This document shows positions 44,476-54,600 of a stretch of DNA of 64,000 nucleotides, piece after piece. Origin of the DNA: Bacillus sp. Marseille-P3661 (GTDB taxonomy: Bacteria; Bacillota; Bacilli; Bacillales; Bacillaceae_J). The notes under the pieces were generated by a model. It was not told the origin of the DNA. It was given only the letters and a program-made list of their open reading frames with translations, and made no database searches. Position 1 is the first letter of the stretch. Each line of letters opens with the position of its first letter. Location: assembly GCF_900240995.1 (NCBI RefSeq), contig NZ_LT965954.1, forward strand, positions 795,323 through 859,322, written 5' to 3'. Both the position numbers and the translations under genes were made by a program.

Positions 44476-46080
44476 CTATCGGTTTCTTCGATAAACAAGT
44501 GTTCCTCCCATATAAGTTTCATCTACTATAACTCGATCTATTTCCTCCATGTTTACATTGAAAATATCACGATCGAGAACTATAAAATCGGCGTGATACC
44601 CCTCTTTTAATTGGCCAATCTTAGGAATCCCCGTTATTTCTTGTGCTAAACGAGTATATAGTGTTATCGCGGTATGAACATCTATACGTTGTTCATGGCC
44701 GGTATCTGTTCCATCATATGCAGTCCGAGTTACAGCAGATTTAATAGCAATAAATGGATTGGCCGGATCACTCCAAGCTGTAGCAGGAGCATCAGATGAG
44801 AAGGCAACCTTAATACCTGCATCTAACATTGAGCGAAATGGATAAGTCTGAATTGTTCTATCTACCCCTAAGTTGTTAATATAACTTTCAATTTCTGCAA
44901 ATATAAATATCGGTTGTGGAACAAATGCGATATTAGTCTTTGCTGCACGTCTAATTGTTTCTTTTGTCGGCATTGCCGCATGCTCTATTCTGATAGAAGG
45001 TAAATCAGTCAACCAGCCTTTTTTGTCATAAAAGGTATCAATAATTAAGTCAATTGCTTTATCTCCCATTGCATGTACAACTAATTGTATGGCATTTTGC
45101 TCGGCAGCCTGAGCAGCAGCTACTAGTTCTTCCTTAGATGTAGTTGCAATACCATAACCCTTGTCATTTCCTTTAAAAGACTCGCTAACCCATGCAGTTC
45201 TACCTGAAACACTACCGTCAGCAAATAATTTAATACCTCCAATGTGAACCGCTTTTTCTTTACATGTTGTATTTTTATCTAGGTTAGGGTGTTTTTTTAT
45301 TTCATCCCATATATAGTATAATACTGCTCTTTGTTTAAGCCCTTGGTTACGCGCTTGCTTATATAATTCCAGGTAATCGATAGGTTCCCTTAAGCACATT
45401 AGATCAGTAATAGCTGTTATTCCATGCTTTAGTAGATTTGGGCTTAATTCTGCTAGAAGAGCCGCACTATCCTCTATAGACAGCTCCGGCATTATATCTA
45501 GTACTAGATACCTTGCACTTTCTCGTAAAATACCTGTTGGTTTGCCATTTAGGTCTTTATCAATTTGCCCTCCTGGTGGGTTTTCTGTGGATTCCGTAAT
45601 TCCAGCCAAGTTTAAAGCCGCACTATTTACTGAAATTATATGGGTACATGTTCTAGTAACCACAACTGGTGTTTCCTGAGAAACTTTATCTAAGTCCCAC
45701 CGAGTAGGGGCACGCTGATCAGTCAATTTCCCCTCATCATATCCCCAGCCTTCAATCCAATTATTTGGAGCTTGTCCGATTCGTTGCTTACGAAGCTCTT
45801 GAATCATATCTTCAATAGATCTTACAAGGGGTGGGGTACAAGCTACTTGTTTAGTTGCTTTAGCTAACCATAATGGATGAAGATGGGCATCTATTAAACC
45901 TGGTAAAACGCGGCGGCCTTGAAGATTTATTCTGTCACCATCATAGTCCATCATCTCTTTTTCATCAGCAACTTTTTCTATCACTCCATCACAAATCAAC
46001 ATTGCACTTGCATAGGGATGGTTTGGATTAGCGGTAAATATTTTTCCATTAAAGAAAATTTGTCTGTCTTTACTAGTCAT
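44476..46080 (-). CDS. amidohydrolase family protein (YtcJ-like)
   Basis: This 534-residue cytoplasmic metal-dependent hydrolase belongs to the amidohydrolase_3 group. Landmarks are the metal-binding LPGLIDAHLHPLWLAKA near residue 57, GGIKLFADGSVSGRTAW near 280, VVHAMGDKAID near 345, SIRIEHAAMP and SSDAPATAWSDP. B. subtilis YtcJ and LAF-type relatives hydrolyse exocyclic amide bonds; the substrate here is unknown. TGAGGAGAGAGG precedes the ATG. It has its own terminator. It sits between the catechol operon and putP without clear linkage to either. Confidence 0.9.
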   Translation of the reverse strand: MTSKDRQIFFNGKIFTANPNHPYASAMLICDGVIEKVADEKEMMDYDGDRINLQGRRVLPGLIDAHLHPLWLAKATKQVACTPPLVRSIEDMIQELRKQRIGQAPNNWIEGWGYDEGKLTDQRAPTRWDLDKVSQETPVVVTRTCTHIISVNSAALNLAGITESTENPPGGQIDKDLNGKPTGILRESARYLVLDIMPELSIEDSAALLAELSPNLLKHGITAITDLMCLREPIDYLELYKQARNQGLKQRAVLYYIWDEIKKHPNLDKNTTCKEKAVHIGGIKLFADGSVSGRTAWVSESFKGNDKGYGIATTSKEELVAAAQAAEQNAIQLVVHAMGDKAIDLIIDTFYDKKGWLTDLPSIRIEHAAMPTKETIRRAAKTNIAFVPQPIFIFAEIESYINNLGVDRTIQTYPFRSMLDAGIKVAFSSDAPATAWSDPANPFIAIKSAVTRTAYDGTDTGHEQRIDVHTAITLYTRLAQEITGIPKIGQLKEGYHADFIVLDRDIFNVNMEEIDRVIVDETYMGGTLVYRRNR

Positions 46081-46169
46081 AGACCTCTCTCCTCACAGAT
46101 ACAGCATTTCTTTATTTATATTTATTGTATTTGTATCGCATTCTATAGAAATTATGTCTTTTTGTAAAA

Positions 46170-46200
46170 AGAGACCAGACTATAGCTGATCTCTTTTATA
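46170..46200 (-). terminator. terminator of putP
   Basis: AAAGAGACCAG pairs with CTGATCTCTTT with one mismatch and a short loop. It is bidirectional in appearance. Confidence 0.75.
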
Positions 46201-46207
46201 TCTATCA

Positions 46208-47674
46208 CTATTTAACTTCTTTTTCTAGTATTTCAAACTGTTTGTCAATATTACTAGATTGAATGGGTGTTAATAAACTAACAACAAATACGGCAACTAA
46301 GCTTGCTGTAAATCCAGGAATCATCTCATAAAGAACATCAGACAAACCCGCATTTGACCAAATAATTACTGTACTTGCACCAACAAGCATACCAGCAAGC
46401 GCACCCCACTTTGTCATTCGTTTCCAGTATAAACTAAGCAAAATTACAGGACCGAAAGAGGAACCAAAGCCAGCCCATGCATAACCAACAAGATCGAGAA
46501 TGGTATCATTTTTTGTCCAGGCAAGGCATAAAGCAATTATAGATACAATTAAAACTGATAAACGTCCAATTAACACTAATTCTCTATCTGATGCCTTCCT
46601 GCGGAAAAATGTTTTATATAAATCCTCTGTTAATGAACTAGACGTTACAAGTAGCTGTGAAGCAATCGTACTCATAACGGCAGCTAATATTGCCGAAATC
46701 AGAAACCCCGTAATAATAGGATGAAATAGTATTTCCCCTAGCATTATAAAGATGGTTTCCGGGTCATCTAAAACAAGATTGTTTGCGGAGTAATAAGAAA
46801 TCCCAAATAGTCCTGTCAGCATTGCTCCACCTGTTGAGAAAATCATCCAGCCCATGCCGATTCGACGTGCCTTTTTTACTTCTTTAACAGATGATATTGC
46901 CATAAAACGAACGATAATGTGAGGTTGTCCAAAATAACCGAGTCCCCAAGCAAAAAGAGAGACAATGCCTATGAAATTAGTACCGGTAAAAATATCCAAA
47001 AGCGCTGGATCAACGGAGCGAATCTCTGTGAAGGAATTATCAAAACCACCAATATGGAGAATTGTCACAAGTGGTACAAGCACTAACGCCAAAAACATAA
47101 TTAATCCTTGGACGAAGTCAGTCCAGCTAACTGCAAGAAATCCACCAAATAACGTATAGGCAACAACAACCGCAGTTATTACAAATAAACCAGTACGATA
47201 TTCTAGACCAAATGTACTTTGAAATAGCACTCCTCCTGAAACCATCCCAGACGATACATAAAATGTAAAAAATACCAAAATAACAAGGCCAGAAATTAAG
47301 CGAAGTATCTTTGAGTGATCTTCAAAACGATTCTCTAGGAATCCCGGTATTGTTATTGAATTATTAGCTATTTCTGTATATGTTCGTAACCGTGGAGCAA
47401 CCCAAAGCCAGTTTGCCCAAGCACCTATTGTCAACCCAATTGCAATCCAGGCTGCACTAAGCCCAGTCGAATACATAGCACCTGGCAGACCAAGCAAAAG
47501 CCAACCACTCATATCTGAGGCACCTGCACTTAAAGCTGTTACAGCCGGACCAAGTCCACGACCACCAAGCATATAATCTGATAGATTGTATGTTCGTTTG
47601 TAAGCATAGTAACCAATTAAAAGCATACCTATCATATATACGCTAACAGATACAATTAATTGTATATTTCCCAT
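46208..47674 (-). CDS. putP: sodium/proline symporter
   Basis: It imports proline with sodium. The 488-residue protein has about thirteen hydrophobic helices of the SSS family. The PutP landmarks are YNLSDYMLGGRGLGPAVTALSAGASDMSGWLLLGLPG near the N-terminus (sodium and proline contacts) and WTDFVQGLIMFLALVLVPL in the middle. AGGGGG precedes the ATG. It lies downstream of putC on the same strand, but a terminator-like hairpin separates them. It serves proline catabolism or osmotic uptake; proximity to putC favours catabolism. Confidence 0.94.
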   Translation of the reverse strand: MGNIQLIVSVSVYMIGMLLIGYYAYKRTYNLSDYMLGGRGLGPAVTALSAGASDMSGWLLLGLPGAMYSTGLSAAWIAIGLTIGAWANWLWVAPRLRTYTEIANNSITIPGFLENRFEDHSKILRLISGLVILVFFTFYVSSGMVSGGVLFQSTFGLEYRTGLFVITAVVVAYTLFGGFLAVSWTDFVQGLIMFLALVLVPLVTILHIGGFDNSFTEIRSVDPALLDIFTGTNFIGIVSLFAWGLGYFGQPHIIVRFMAISSVKEVKKARRIGMGWMIFSTGGAMLTGLFGISYYSANNLVLDDPETIFIMLGEILFHPIITGFLISAILAAVMSTIASQLLVTSSSLTEDLYKTFFRRKASDRELVLIGRLSVLIVSIIALCLAWTKNDTILDLVGYAWAGFGSSFGPVILLSLYWKRMTKWGALAGMLVGASTVIIWSNAGLSDVLYEMIPGFTASLVAVFVVSLLTPIQSSNIDKQFEILEKEVK

Positions 47675-47777
47675 CGTTTCCCCCTATATTCCTATTAAAT
47701 TCATTTATTGCATATGTTCTATATTATAAAAATTATAGCAGTTTTTAAACTATTTTTTACTACCATTTTCTATAAAA

Positions 47778-47826
47778 TAAAAATCGCCTAAAACGCCTTA
47801 TTTAAATACTCAAGACGATTTAGGCA
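47778..47826 (-). terminator. terminator of putC
   Basis: On the minus strand GCCTAAATCGTCTT pairs imperfectly with AAGGCGTTTTAGGC, followed by a T-rich tail. Confidence 0.75.
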
Positions 47827-47895
47827 CATTTAATTAGTAATAGTAGAATAACATTCTAATAGCATATAAGTTATATTAGAAATTCATTTCATCCT

Positions 47896-49443
47896 TTAAA
47901 GCATTTCACTTATAGTTTTAGCTTGCATATGCAGAATTAAATAGTCAGGTCCTCCTGCTTTAGAATCGGTACCAGACATTTTAAATCCGCCAAATGGGTG
48001 GTAACCCACAATTGCACCCGTACAATTTCGATTGAAATATAAATTACCAACATGGAATTCACGCTTTGCTCGTTCAATATGTTCACGGTTATTCGTAATC
48101 ACCGCACCAGTTAGGCCGTATTCAGTATTATTTGCAATTTCTAATGCTTCATCGAATGTCTTAAAAGTTGAAAAGCCTACAACTGGCCCAAAAATTTCAT
48201 CCTGCATAATTACACTTTTCGGATCTAAATCTGCAATAATGGTCGGCTCAATGAAATACCCCTTTGAATCATCACCTTTACCACCTGTTACAATCCTCCC
48301 CTCCTTTTTACCGATCTTTATATATTCACTTATTTTATTAAAGGAAGTTTGATCAATAACCGGTCCCATATATGTTCCGTAATTTTCCGGATTACCTACA
48401 ACCTGCTGTTCAGTAATTTCAATAACACGTTTTAATACACTTTCATATACATCCTCATGAACGATTGCTCTAGAACCGGCAGAGCATTTTTGACCGGCAA
48501 AGCCGAATGCAGATACAAAAATTGATTGAGCTGCCAATTCTAGATCACAATCGTGATCAACAACGATGGTATCCTTGCCACCCATCTCGGCGATAACTCG
48601 TTTTAAATGTTGCTGACCAGGTTGAACTTTGGCAGCTCTTTCATATATCCTTGTTCCCACTTCACGTGAACCTGTAAATGTAATTAGAGCCGTCTTGGGA
48701 TGATCCACTAAATAATCTCCGACATCTGCACCGCTTCCTGGAACAAAGTTAATAACACCTTTCGGCAGACCTGCCTCTTCTAATACATCTACAAACCATG
48801 CAGCTGTCACCGGAGTATTACTGGCAGGTTTCAATACAACCGTGTTTCCAGTTACAATTGGTGCAACTGTTGTCCCTACCATAATTGCGAATAAGAAATT
48901 CCAAGGCGGAATGACAACAGTTACGCCTGTTGGCGTATAAATATATTGATTCCGTTCACCCTCACGACTTAAAACTGATTTACCATCCTTTAGTTCAATC
49001 ATTTTCCGTGCATAATATTCCATAAAGTCTATGCCTTCAGCTGTATCCGCATCCGCTTCTTTCCATGGCTTACCCGCTTCTTTTACAAGCAATGCAGAAA
49101 ATTCATGTTTCCTACGCCGAACAATGGCAGCTGCGCGGAATAAAATTCCTGCTCTAGCTTCCGCATCCCAATACCTCCAGCTTTCAAACGCTTTTGCAGC
49201 AGCTTGGATAGCTTTTTCAGCTAGCTCCTTATCAGCTTTTGCTACGATACCAACTACTTCATCTTTATTTGCCGGATTGATCGAGATAATCTTATTCTCT
49301 GTATTAATGCGCCCACCATCAATTACAAGATAATAATGTCTCCCCATTTGTGAATGTACTTTTTTTAAAGCTTCCTCAAATAGCAGACGATTCTTTTCAA
49401 TCGAGAAATCTGTAAACGGTTCATGTTTATATGGTGTGTACAT
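47896..49443 (-). CDS. putC: L-glutamate gamma-semialdehyde (1-pyrroline-5-carboxylate) dehydrogenase
   Basis: It oxidises glutamate semialdehyde to glutamate with NAD, the second step of proline and arginine breakdown. The 515-residue length equals B. subtilis PutC/RocA. The catalytic cysteine is in [13 protein letters not shown], the Glu in [11 protein letters not shown], and the PWNFLFAI motif binds NAD. The start at 49443 ([14 protein letters not shown]) follows AAGGAGGG; the longer frame to 49479 reads through that site. Proline dehydrogenase (putB), which should supply its substrate, is absent here. Confidence 0.94.
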   Translation of the reverse strand: MYTPYKHEPFTDFSIEKNRLLFEEALKKVHSQMGRHYYLVIDGGRINTENKIISINPANKDEVVGIVAKADKELAEKAIQAAAKAFESWRYWDAEARAGILFRAAAIVRRRKHEFSALLVKEAGKPWKEADADTAEGIDFMEYYARKMIELKDGKSVLSREGERNQYIYTPTGVTVVIPPWNFLFAIMVGTTVAPIVTGNTVVLKPASNTPVTAAWFVDVLEEAGLPKGVINFVPGSGADVGDYLVDHPKTALITFTGSREVGTRIYERAAKVQPGQQHLKRVIAEMGGKDTIVVDHDCDLELAAQSIFVSAFGFAGQKCSAGSRAIVHEDVYESVLKRVIEITEQQVVGNPENYGTYMGPVIDQTSFNKISEYIKIGKKEGRIVTGGKGDDSKGYFIEPTIIADLDPKSVIMQDEIFGPVVGFSTFKTFDEALEIANNTEYGLTGAVITNNREHIERAKREFHVGNLYFNRNCTGAIVGYHPFGGFKMSGTDSKAGGPDYLILHMQAKTISEML

Positions 49444-49740
49444 TAGATCTCCCTCCTTTTTATTTTTATGTATATTCATTTCGTACCACTATCATGAGAA
49501 AAGCTCAAAAGCTACGTAATTTACCTCCCCACTTCTTGCGGTCTCTGCTCTTTCTGTTGCATCCATTATATCGAGGATATCAACTAAGTTTTGAAGGATA
49601 CCTGCTACTTTTTAAATTTACCTACCACATTTATGTCTATATCTGCCACTTTTATTCTTTATCAGTAACTGCAAATCATTTTCATTTTATTTTTTGTAGA
49701 TTCATAAAGTCGAATTACTATGTACTTTCCGTTTAATTAA

Positions 49741-49802
49741 AAAAGGTGCCTACCCTCTATGATATGCGTTACGTTCAAACACATAGAGAGTCTAGCACCT
49801 TA
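49741..49802 (-). terminator. terminator of the ornithine-cyclodeaminase-like gene
   Basis: AAGGTGCC-TA-CCTCTATG pairs with CATAGAG-GT-CTAGCACCTT as a long imperfect stem. Confidence 0.8.
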
Positions 49803-49814
49803 TCAAACTACTTA

Positions 49815-50804
49815 TTATATTTCCACTTTGGTTCCAACTCCAGCTTGAATTGCTTTTTCATACACAGCAGCGGCAACCGCCATATCAAAATAAGCAATTC
49901 CAACTGATTTAAAAAATGTTATTTCTTCATCCTTTTCCCTACCTTGAATTTTACCTGATGTTAATTCACCTATTTCTCCATGAAGACTATTGAAACTCCA
50001 TATACCTTTATCTGCAGGAATAATAAAGTCACCCGCTTCATCCTTAACACCCTCTAATGTATCAACAACAATTTTAGAACACTTAAATAATGTTTCTACA
50101 TCCACCTCTTGCATATATGGCAGGTAGGAGCCTACACCATTAATATGCGTTCCCAGCCGAAGTGCTTCCCCGGAAAAAACTGGTGTGTTTGAACGAGTAC
50201 TGCAAATAACAATATCTGCTTTCGAAACAGCATCATTTGCATCTTCCATAATTGTTATCAAGCCCTCATATTCTGGCTTTACTTTTAAAATTTGTTTAGC
50301 AAACGAAAAAGCTTTTTCAGCTGTTCGATTAAATAACATAATTCCTTTAACAGTGCGCACTTCAAGTACAGCTAAAAGCTGCTCTTCAGCCATTGCACCA
50401 CAGCCTATAACAGCAACTGTCGATGCTGTATTTTTAGCAAGATATTTTGTAGCAATACCACTAACAGCACCGGTACGAAGTCTAGTTAAATAGGAAGCAT
50501 TGATACAAGCTAAATGCTCTCCAGTGTTTGTATCGCTTAGGAGAATAACACCTTGTGTCGTCTTTTTGCCAATGGAGGGGTTGTTAGGAAAGATTGTCAC
50601 AACCTTTACTGCTGATTTTCCAACTGGTTCTAATGCAGAAGGCATGTAAAGTGCAGATGCACTTTTTTCTGGAAAATCAAGCACTGTCCGATGCGGATTC
50701 ATAACCTTACCTTGAGTATTATAATTTATGGCACTTTCAAGATCTTGAATTGCATCATTCATTGTATAAATTGAGCGAACTTGTTCTTCTGATAGAATAA
50801 GCAT
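49815..50804 (-). CDS. ornithine cyclodeaminase / mu-crystallin family protein
   Basis: This 329-residue NAD(P)-dependent enzyme has the Rossmann motif VAVIGCGAMAEEQLLAVL (about residue 130) and the family stretch YLTRLRTGAVSGIATKYLA. Family members turn ornithine into proline, or reduce pyrroline and piperideine carboxylates, or act on alanine and lysine derivatives. It lies upstream of putC and putP on the same strand, which favours a role in proline or ornithine metabolism, but the residues do not decide between these reactions. GGAAGGAAAAAATC precedes the ATG. Confidence 0.88.
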   Translation of the reverse strand: MLILSEEQVRSIYTMNDAIQDLESAINYNTQGKVMNPHRTVLDFPEKSASALYMPSALEPVGKSAVKVVTIFPNNPSIGKKTTQGVILLSDTNTGEHLACINASYLTRLRTGAVSGIATKYLAKNTASTVAVIGCGAMAEEQLLAVLEVRTVKGIMLFNRTAEKAFSFAKQILKVKPEYEGLITIMEDANDAVSKADIVICSTRSNTPVFSGEALRLGTHINGVGSYLPYMQEVDVETLFKCSKIVVDTLEGVKDEAGDFIIPADKGIWSFNSLHGEIGELTSGKIQGREKDEEITFFKSVGIAYFDMAVAAAVYEKAIQAGVGTKVEI

Positions 50805-50994
50805 GATTTTTTCCTTCCTTTCTATACCATTTTATTGTAATACAGACAAATATTGTGGGTCAAATCTGCAAATTCTGACAAATACCTCCTTATATATTTA
50901 AGCAATAATACAACTACCCCCAAAACAATACATATTTCGACGAAATATATAAGGGAATTTGTAACCAATACAAATAAAGATGGGATGAATATAC

Positions 50995-52002
50995 ATGCTA
51001 TTAAATACTGAAATCGGAATTGATTTAGGAACAACAAATATTATCATGCACTGTAAAGGCAAGGGAATTATTTTCAATGAGCCCTCTGTCATAGCAATTA
51101 ACAATGATACAAACGAAGTAGTCGCAGTAGGAAATGAAGCCAAGTGTATGATTGGAAAAGCCCCAGCAAACATTGAGGTGATTCGCCCAATAAAGAATGG
51201 AGTTATTTCGGATTATAATAAAACTACACAAATCCTTAAACTATTAATCAAAAAAGCAAAGATTACAAGCAGTATTACTCTGCGAAAACCAAATGTTGTT
51301 ATTACTGCACCAACCAACTCAACACCTGTTGAACGCAGGGCCATTATAGATGCAATTAAAAGTTGCGGTGCCAAGAATGTCCATATTATTGAGAACACTG
51401 TTTCTGCAGCAATCGGGGCAGATTTACCAGTTGAAGAACCTTATGCAAACATGATTATTGACATTGGCGGTGGCACAACTGAGGTTGCAATCATTTCATA
51501 TGGAGGAGTTGTAGCTTGTCGCTCTTTAAAAATAGGCGGGGACCGTTTCGACGAGGAAATTATTCAATATATACGTAAAAACTATAACCTCTTAATTGGC
51601 CAACAAACAGCTGAACAAATAAAGATTGAAATTGGTAATGCATACAAAAATCATGAAGAACAAACTATGAATGTGCGCGGCAGAGATTTAGTTACAAGCT
51701 TACCGCATACAATCACATTATCTTCTAAAGAAATACACCTTTCATTCAAGGAATTGTTAGATCAAATTATCGAAATTATTCATACCACCTTAGAAGAATG
51801 TCCACCTGAATTAAGTGGTGATATTGTTGATCGTGGAATTATGTTAACAGGTGGCGGAGCACTATTAGATGGTATAAAAGAGTGGTTGAATAATGAGGTT
51901 TTTCTCCCTGTTCATATTGCTCCCTTACCATTAGAGTCAGTAGCCTTAGGTACCGGTAAAGCACTTGGTATGATGGGAAAATTACATAAAACAGCAAATT
52001 AA
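50995..52002 (+). CDS. MreB/Mbl-family actin-like protein
   Basis: This 335-residue bacterial actin polymerises under the membrane and guides cell-wall synthesis. The ATP-binding motifs are complete: [13 protein letters not shown] (phosphate 1), [15 protein letters not shown] (phosphate 2) and [18 protein letters not shown] (adenosine). It lies outside an mreBCD cluster and shows divergent stretches, so it is probably an accessory paralogue like MreBH or Mbl. GATGGGATG precedes the ATG. It is followed by a secreted stalk-domain protein 91 bases later, perhaps in one transcript. Confidence 0.93.
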   Translation: MLLNTEIGIDLGTTNIIMHCKGKGIIFNEPSVIAINNDTNEVVAVGNEAKCMIGKAPANIEVIRPIKNGVISDYNKTTQILKLLIKKAKITSSITLRKPNVVITAPTNSTPVERRAIIDAIKSCGAKNVHIIENTVSAAIGADLPVEEPYANMIIDIGGGTTEVAIISYGGVVACRSLKIGGDRFDEEIIQYIRKNYNLLIGQQTAEQIKIEIGNAYKNHEEQTMNVRGRDLVTSLPHTITLSSKEIHLSFKELLDQIIEIIHTTLEECPPELSGDIVDRGIMLTGGGALLDGIKEWLNNEVFLPVHIAPLPLESVALGTGKALGMMGKLHKTAN

Positions 52003-52093
52003 GGTTTTATATTTGTAATTATCGGGGTATTAGTTTAGTATTACCATTTAATTATGTGATAGGGTAATAGAAATCAATTTTGGGAGAGGTACT

Positions 52094-52699
52094 ATGAAAA
52101 AATATATTGCATTAGGTTTGGCAGGCGGACTTGCACTAACACCCATTGTAAGTAATGCTGCTAATGAAATCCGGGCTTTATTGGCTCCAAACATTAATAT
52201 TACAAATGAAGGATATCAAATTGACACATCAAAAGCTGTACCAATCATATATAACGATACTACATATGTTCCATTAAGAACTGTAGGTGAAGCATTAGGT
52301 TATGATGTAGCTTGGCAAAGCGCCTCATCAACAGTTCAAATAAAAAAACCGGCTGAAGCATATCCACTTTATGGTATGGATGGCATTGAAGTTGTTTCGT
52401 TATCAGCATACCCAGATGCATTTGAAGGTGTAACTGGAACCATTTTTGGAAGATACGATGTAAACGTATCATTCAATATTACAGAAGAATTAGATCGGAA
52501 ACCTATATTTACATTTGAAGTGTTAGATAAAAATAGAAATGTAGTTAGTAGTACGGTATATACACTTCAATATACAAAACCAAACACATGGAGTTTACCT
52601 TTAGTATTTGATAATTTTGTCATGACCGAAGCTAAAGATGTAGATTCTGCAAACGAATTACTAAGGAATAGTTATTCATACAGAATTAAAATTCAATAG
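52094..52699 (+). CDS. secreted protein with a copper-amine-oxidase-type stalk domain
   Basis: This 201-residue exported protein has a signal peptide MKKYIALGLAGGLALTPIVSNAA, cleaved at about residue 23. Residues about 40-85 match the copper amine oxidase N-terminal-like (stalk) domain, with YNDTTYVPLRTVGEALGYDVAWQSASSTVQIKK. The last 110 residues look beta-rich and have no name I know. Such domains bind the cell envelope in Firmicutes, so an extracellular wall-associated role is likely. GGGAGAGG precedes the ATG. A long terminator follows. Confidence 0.87.
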   Translation: MKKYIALGLAGGLALTPIVSNAANEIRALLAPNINITNEGYQIDTSKAVPIIYNDTTYVPLRTVGEALGYDVAWQSASSTVQIKKPAEAYPLYGMDGIEVVSLSAYPDAFEGVTGTIFGRYDVNVSFNITEELDRKPIFTFEVLDKNRNVVSSTVYTLQYTKPNTWSLPLVFDNFVMTEAKDVDSANELLRNSYSYRIKIQ

Positions 52700-52702
52700 C
52701 TT

Positions 52703-52753
52703 TAAAGGAGCCACTTTTCCTTTAGTTTCACACTAGAAGAAAAGGGCTCCTTC
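52703..52753 (+). terminator. bidirectional terminator, stalk-domain gene / MCP gene
   Basis: AAGGAGCC-CTTTTC-TTTAG pairs with CTAG-GAAAAG-GGCTCCTT around a short loop, between convergent genes. Confidence 0.8.
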
Positions 52754-52790
52754 ATAATATTTAAGACTGCTAATGTAATACTAGCACTAC

Positions 52791-54518
52791 TTATTTCTTT
52801 ATTTTAAATTGCTTAACGACCTTATCCAGATGATTCGACATTTCCTTCAGCTGGTCTGTTGAATAATTAATTTCATGGACCATAGAAATTTGTCCATCAA
52901 TTAATTTAGCAAAGTCATTCGTTTTTTGATTAGAATTTTCTGCAATTTTGTTTACCTCTTCTATGATACCTACAATCTGAGAACTTCCAGCACTTAATTG
53001 TTCAATTGCAGCTGTAACATTCTCAATTTGCCCATTTACAGATTGAACTGCTTCTCTTATTTTATTGAACTCTTCTCCTGATTCAGCAACAACTCTTGTA
53101 CCTTCTTCAACTTCTCTGCTGCTTTCCTCCATTGTTTTTACAGCACTTTCTGTTTTAACTTGTATGTCTTTAATTAATATGGCAATTTTTTTTGCAGCTT
53201 GAGCCGATTGCTCAGCTAGTTTTCGAACCTCTTGTGAAACTACTGCAAAGCCACGCCCATGCTCGCCCGCTCTTGCCGCTTCAATTGCTGCATTCAATGC
53301 CAATAGGTTTGTTTGGCTAGCAATATTTGTGATAACATCAACAATTTCATCGATTTCCTTTGATTTAATTCCAAGTTCTTGGATAACGGTTGATGACTGA
53401 TGCTGTGCGGTTTTTATTTGATTAATCTGCTTTACAGCACGTTCAATTTGCTTTATACCATTATTTGACAGATCATTAGTCATATGTGAAGCTATAGATA
53501 CTTCTGATAAATGATGCGTGATTGAATCTAATCCTATTGTCATTTGTTTAATAGTTTCTGTAGCATCTTCAATGATTTTTAATTGACGCTTAGACCCTTG
53601 GGTAATCTCCCGGATCGTAGATGCCAATACGTCTGCAGTTTTTGCACTTTGTTCTGCAGTACTGGAAATTTCCTGAGATGATGTATTTAATTTACTAGCA
53701 CTTACATTTACTGTATGGATCATTTCATTTATATCTTGAATCATTTCATTAAAAGCCCGGTTAAGTTCACCTATCTCATCTTTCCTATTCGATTCCATTT
53801 TAATGGTGAAATCACCTGTTCGAACAATTCTAGTATGATTGATTAGTTCCTTTAATGGTTGGACAAGATATCTTGATAGTAAATATATAATTATAAACAT
53901 TACAATAAGCACAATAAGTGTTAAAACAATCATCTTTTGTTTTTCGGTTTTCATTAACTGATAAATATTTTCGGCATCAAAATCTGCACCAAGGACTCCG
54001 ATCATGTCACCATTATTATTTATAATAGGAACATAGGCCGTAACGGTTGCCCCATATTCTTCACTATAGGATAATTCTCCAATACTTGCTTGTTTTGTCT
54101 CAAACGTTTGCTCAAGACTCGGATAATGATTCTCTTCCACATCACCTATTTCAGAGGCTTCATTAGATTCAACTGGGAATCCATCCACAACATAAAAGTA
54201 TTCATATCCTTCAGCAACACTGCGTCTTCCCATTGTATAAAGGTACTTTAGACCATTCATTTCTCTAATATCATTTAATTGCTGCCTTAATTCCATGTAA
54301 TACTCTGTGGGGCCACTCTCTGGTGTAATTCCTTCATATTTATTCAAATCCACCTTTTTCACAGCATTTTCTGCTATTAGTTTTGCCTGGGTGCTAATCG
54401 AGTTCACCACAAGTTCATTAGATGACCGATAGATCGAAAAGCTAAGTATTACACTTGATACAATAAAGGCAAAAGAGAAAATAATTAACATTCTCGTTTG
54501 TATACTTTTCATAAACAT
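52791..54518 (-). CDS. methyl-accepting chemotaxis protein with extracellular sensor and HAMP
   Basis: This 575-residue transducer has a first helix at about residues 8-28, an extracellular sensor of about 165 residues ([40 protein letters not shown], a single Cache-like domain), a second helix near 195-215 and HAMP to about 270. The signalling domain carries [45 protein letters not shown]. It lies 82 bases after the SpoIIE-type phosphatase on the same strand and may belong to the same signalling island, linking it to motility. The ligand is unknown. Confidence 0.93.
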   Translation of the reverse strand: MFMKSIQTRMLIIFSFAFIVSSVILSFSIYRSSNELVVNSISTQAKLIAENAVKKVDLNKYEGITPESGPTEYYMELRQQLNDIREMNGLKYLYTMGRRSVAEGYEYFYVVDGFPVESNEASEIGDVEENHYPSLEQTFETKQASIGELSYSEEYGATVTAYVPIINNNGDMIGVLGADFDAENIYQLMKTEKQKMIVLTLIVLIVMFIIIYLLSRYLVQPLKELINHTRIVRTGDFTIKMESNRKDEIGELNRAFNEMIQDINEMIHTVNVSASKLNTSSQEISSTAEQSAKTADVLASTIREITQGSKRQLKIIEDATETIKQMTIGLDSITHHLSEVSIASHMTNDLSNNGIKQIERAVKQINQIKTAQHQSSTVIQELGIKSKEIDEIVDVITNIASQTNLLALNAAIEAARAGEHGRGFAVVSQEVRKLAEQSAQAAKKIAILIKDIQVKTESAVKTMEESSREVEEGTRVVAESGEEFNKIREAVQSVNGQIENVTAAIEQLSAGSSQIVGIIEEVNKIAENSNQKTNDFAKLIDGQISMVHEINYSTDQLKEMSNHLDKVVKQFKIKK

Positions 54519-54600
54519 TACCTCAATTCATATCTCAAATTAAAATATAGCAATAGTAAATAATGATGACTAAACTTCAATCATATACATTAATAGTCTC

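Noticed and set aside
49431..49736. 101-residue plus-strand frame upstream of putC
   Set aside because: Aromatic-rich composition, no ribosome site and start inside the putC region; looks like chance.
50822..51173. Minus-strand frames overlapping the start of the MreB-like gene
   Set aside because: They are shadows of the complete actin-like gene on the plus strand and have no recognisable product.
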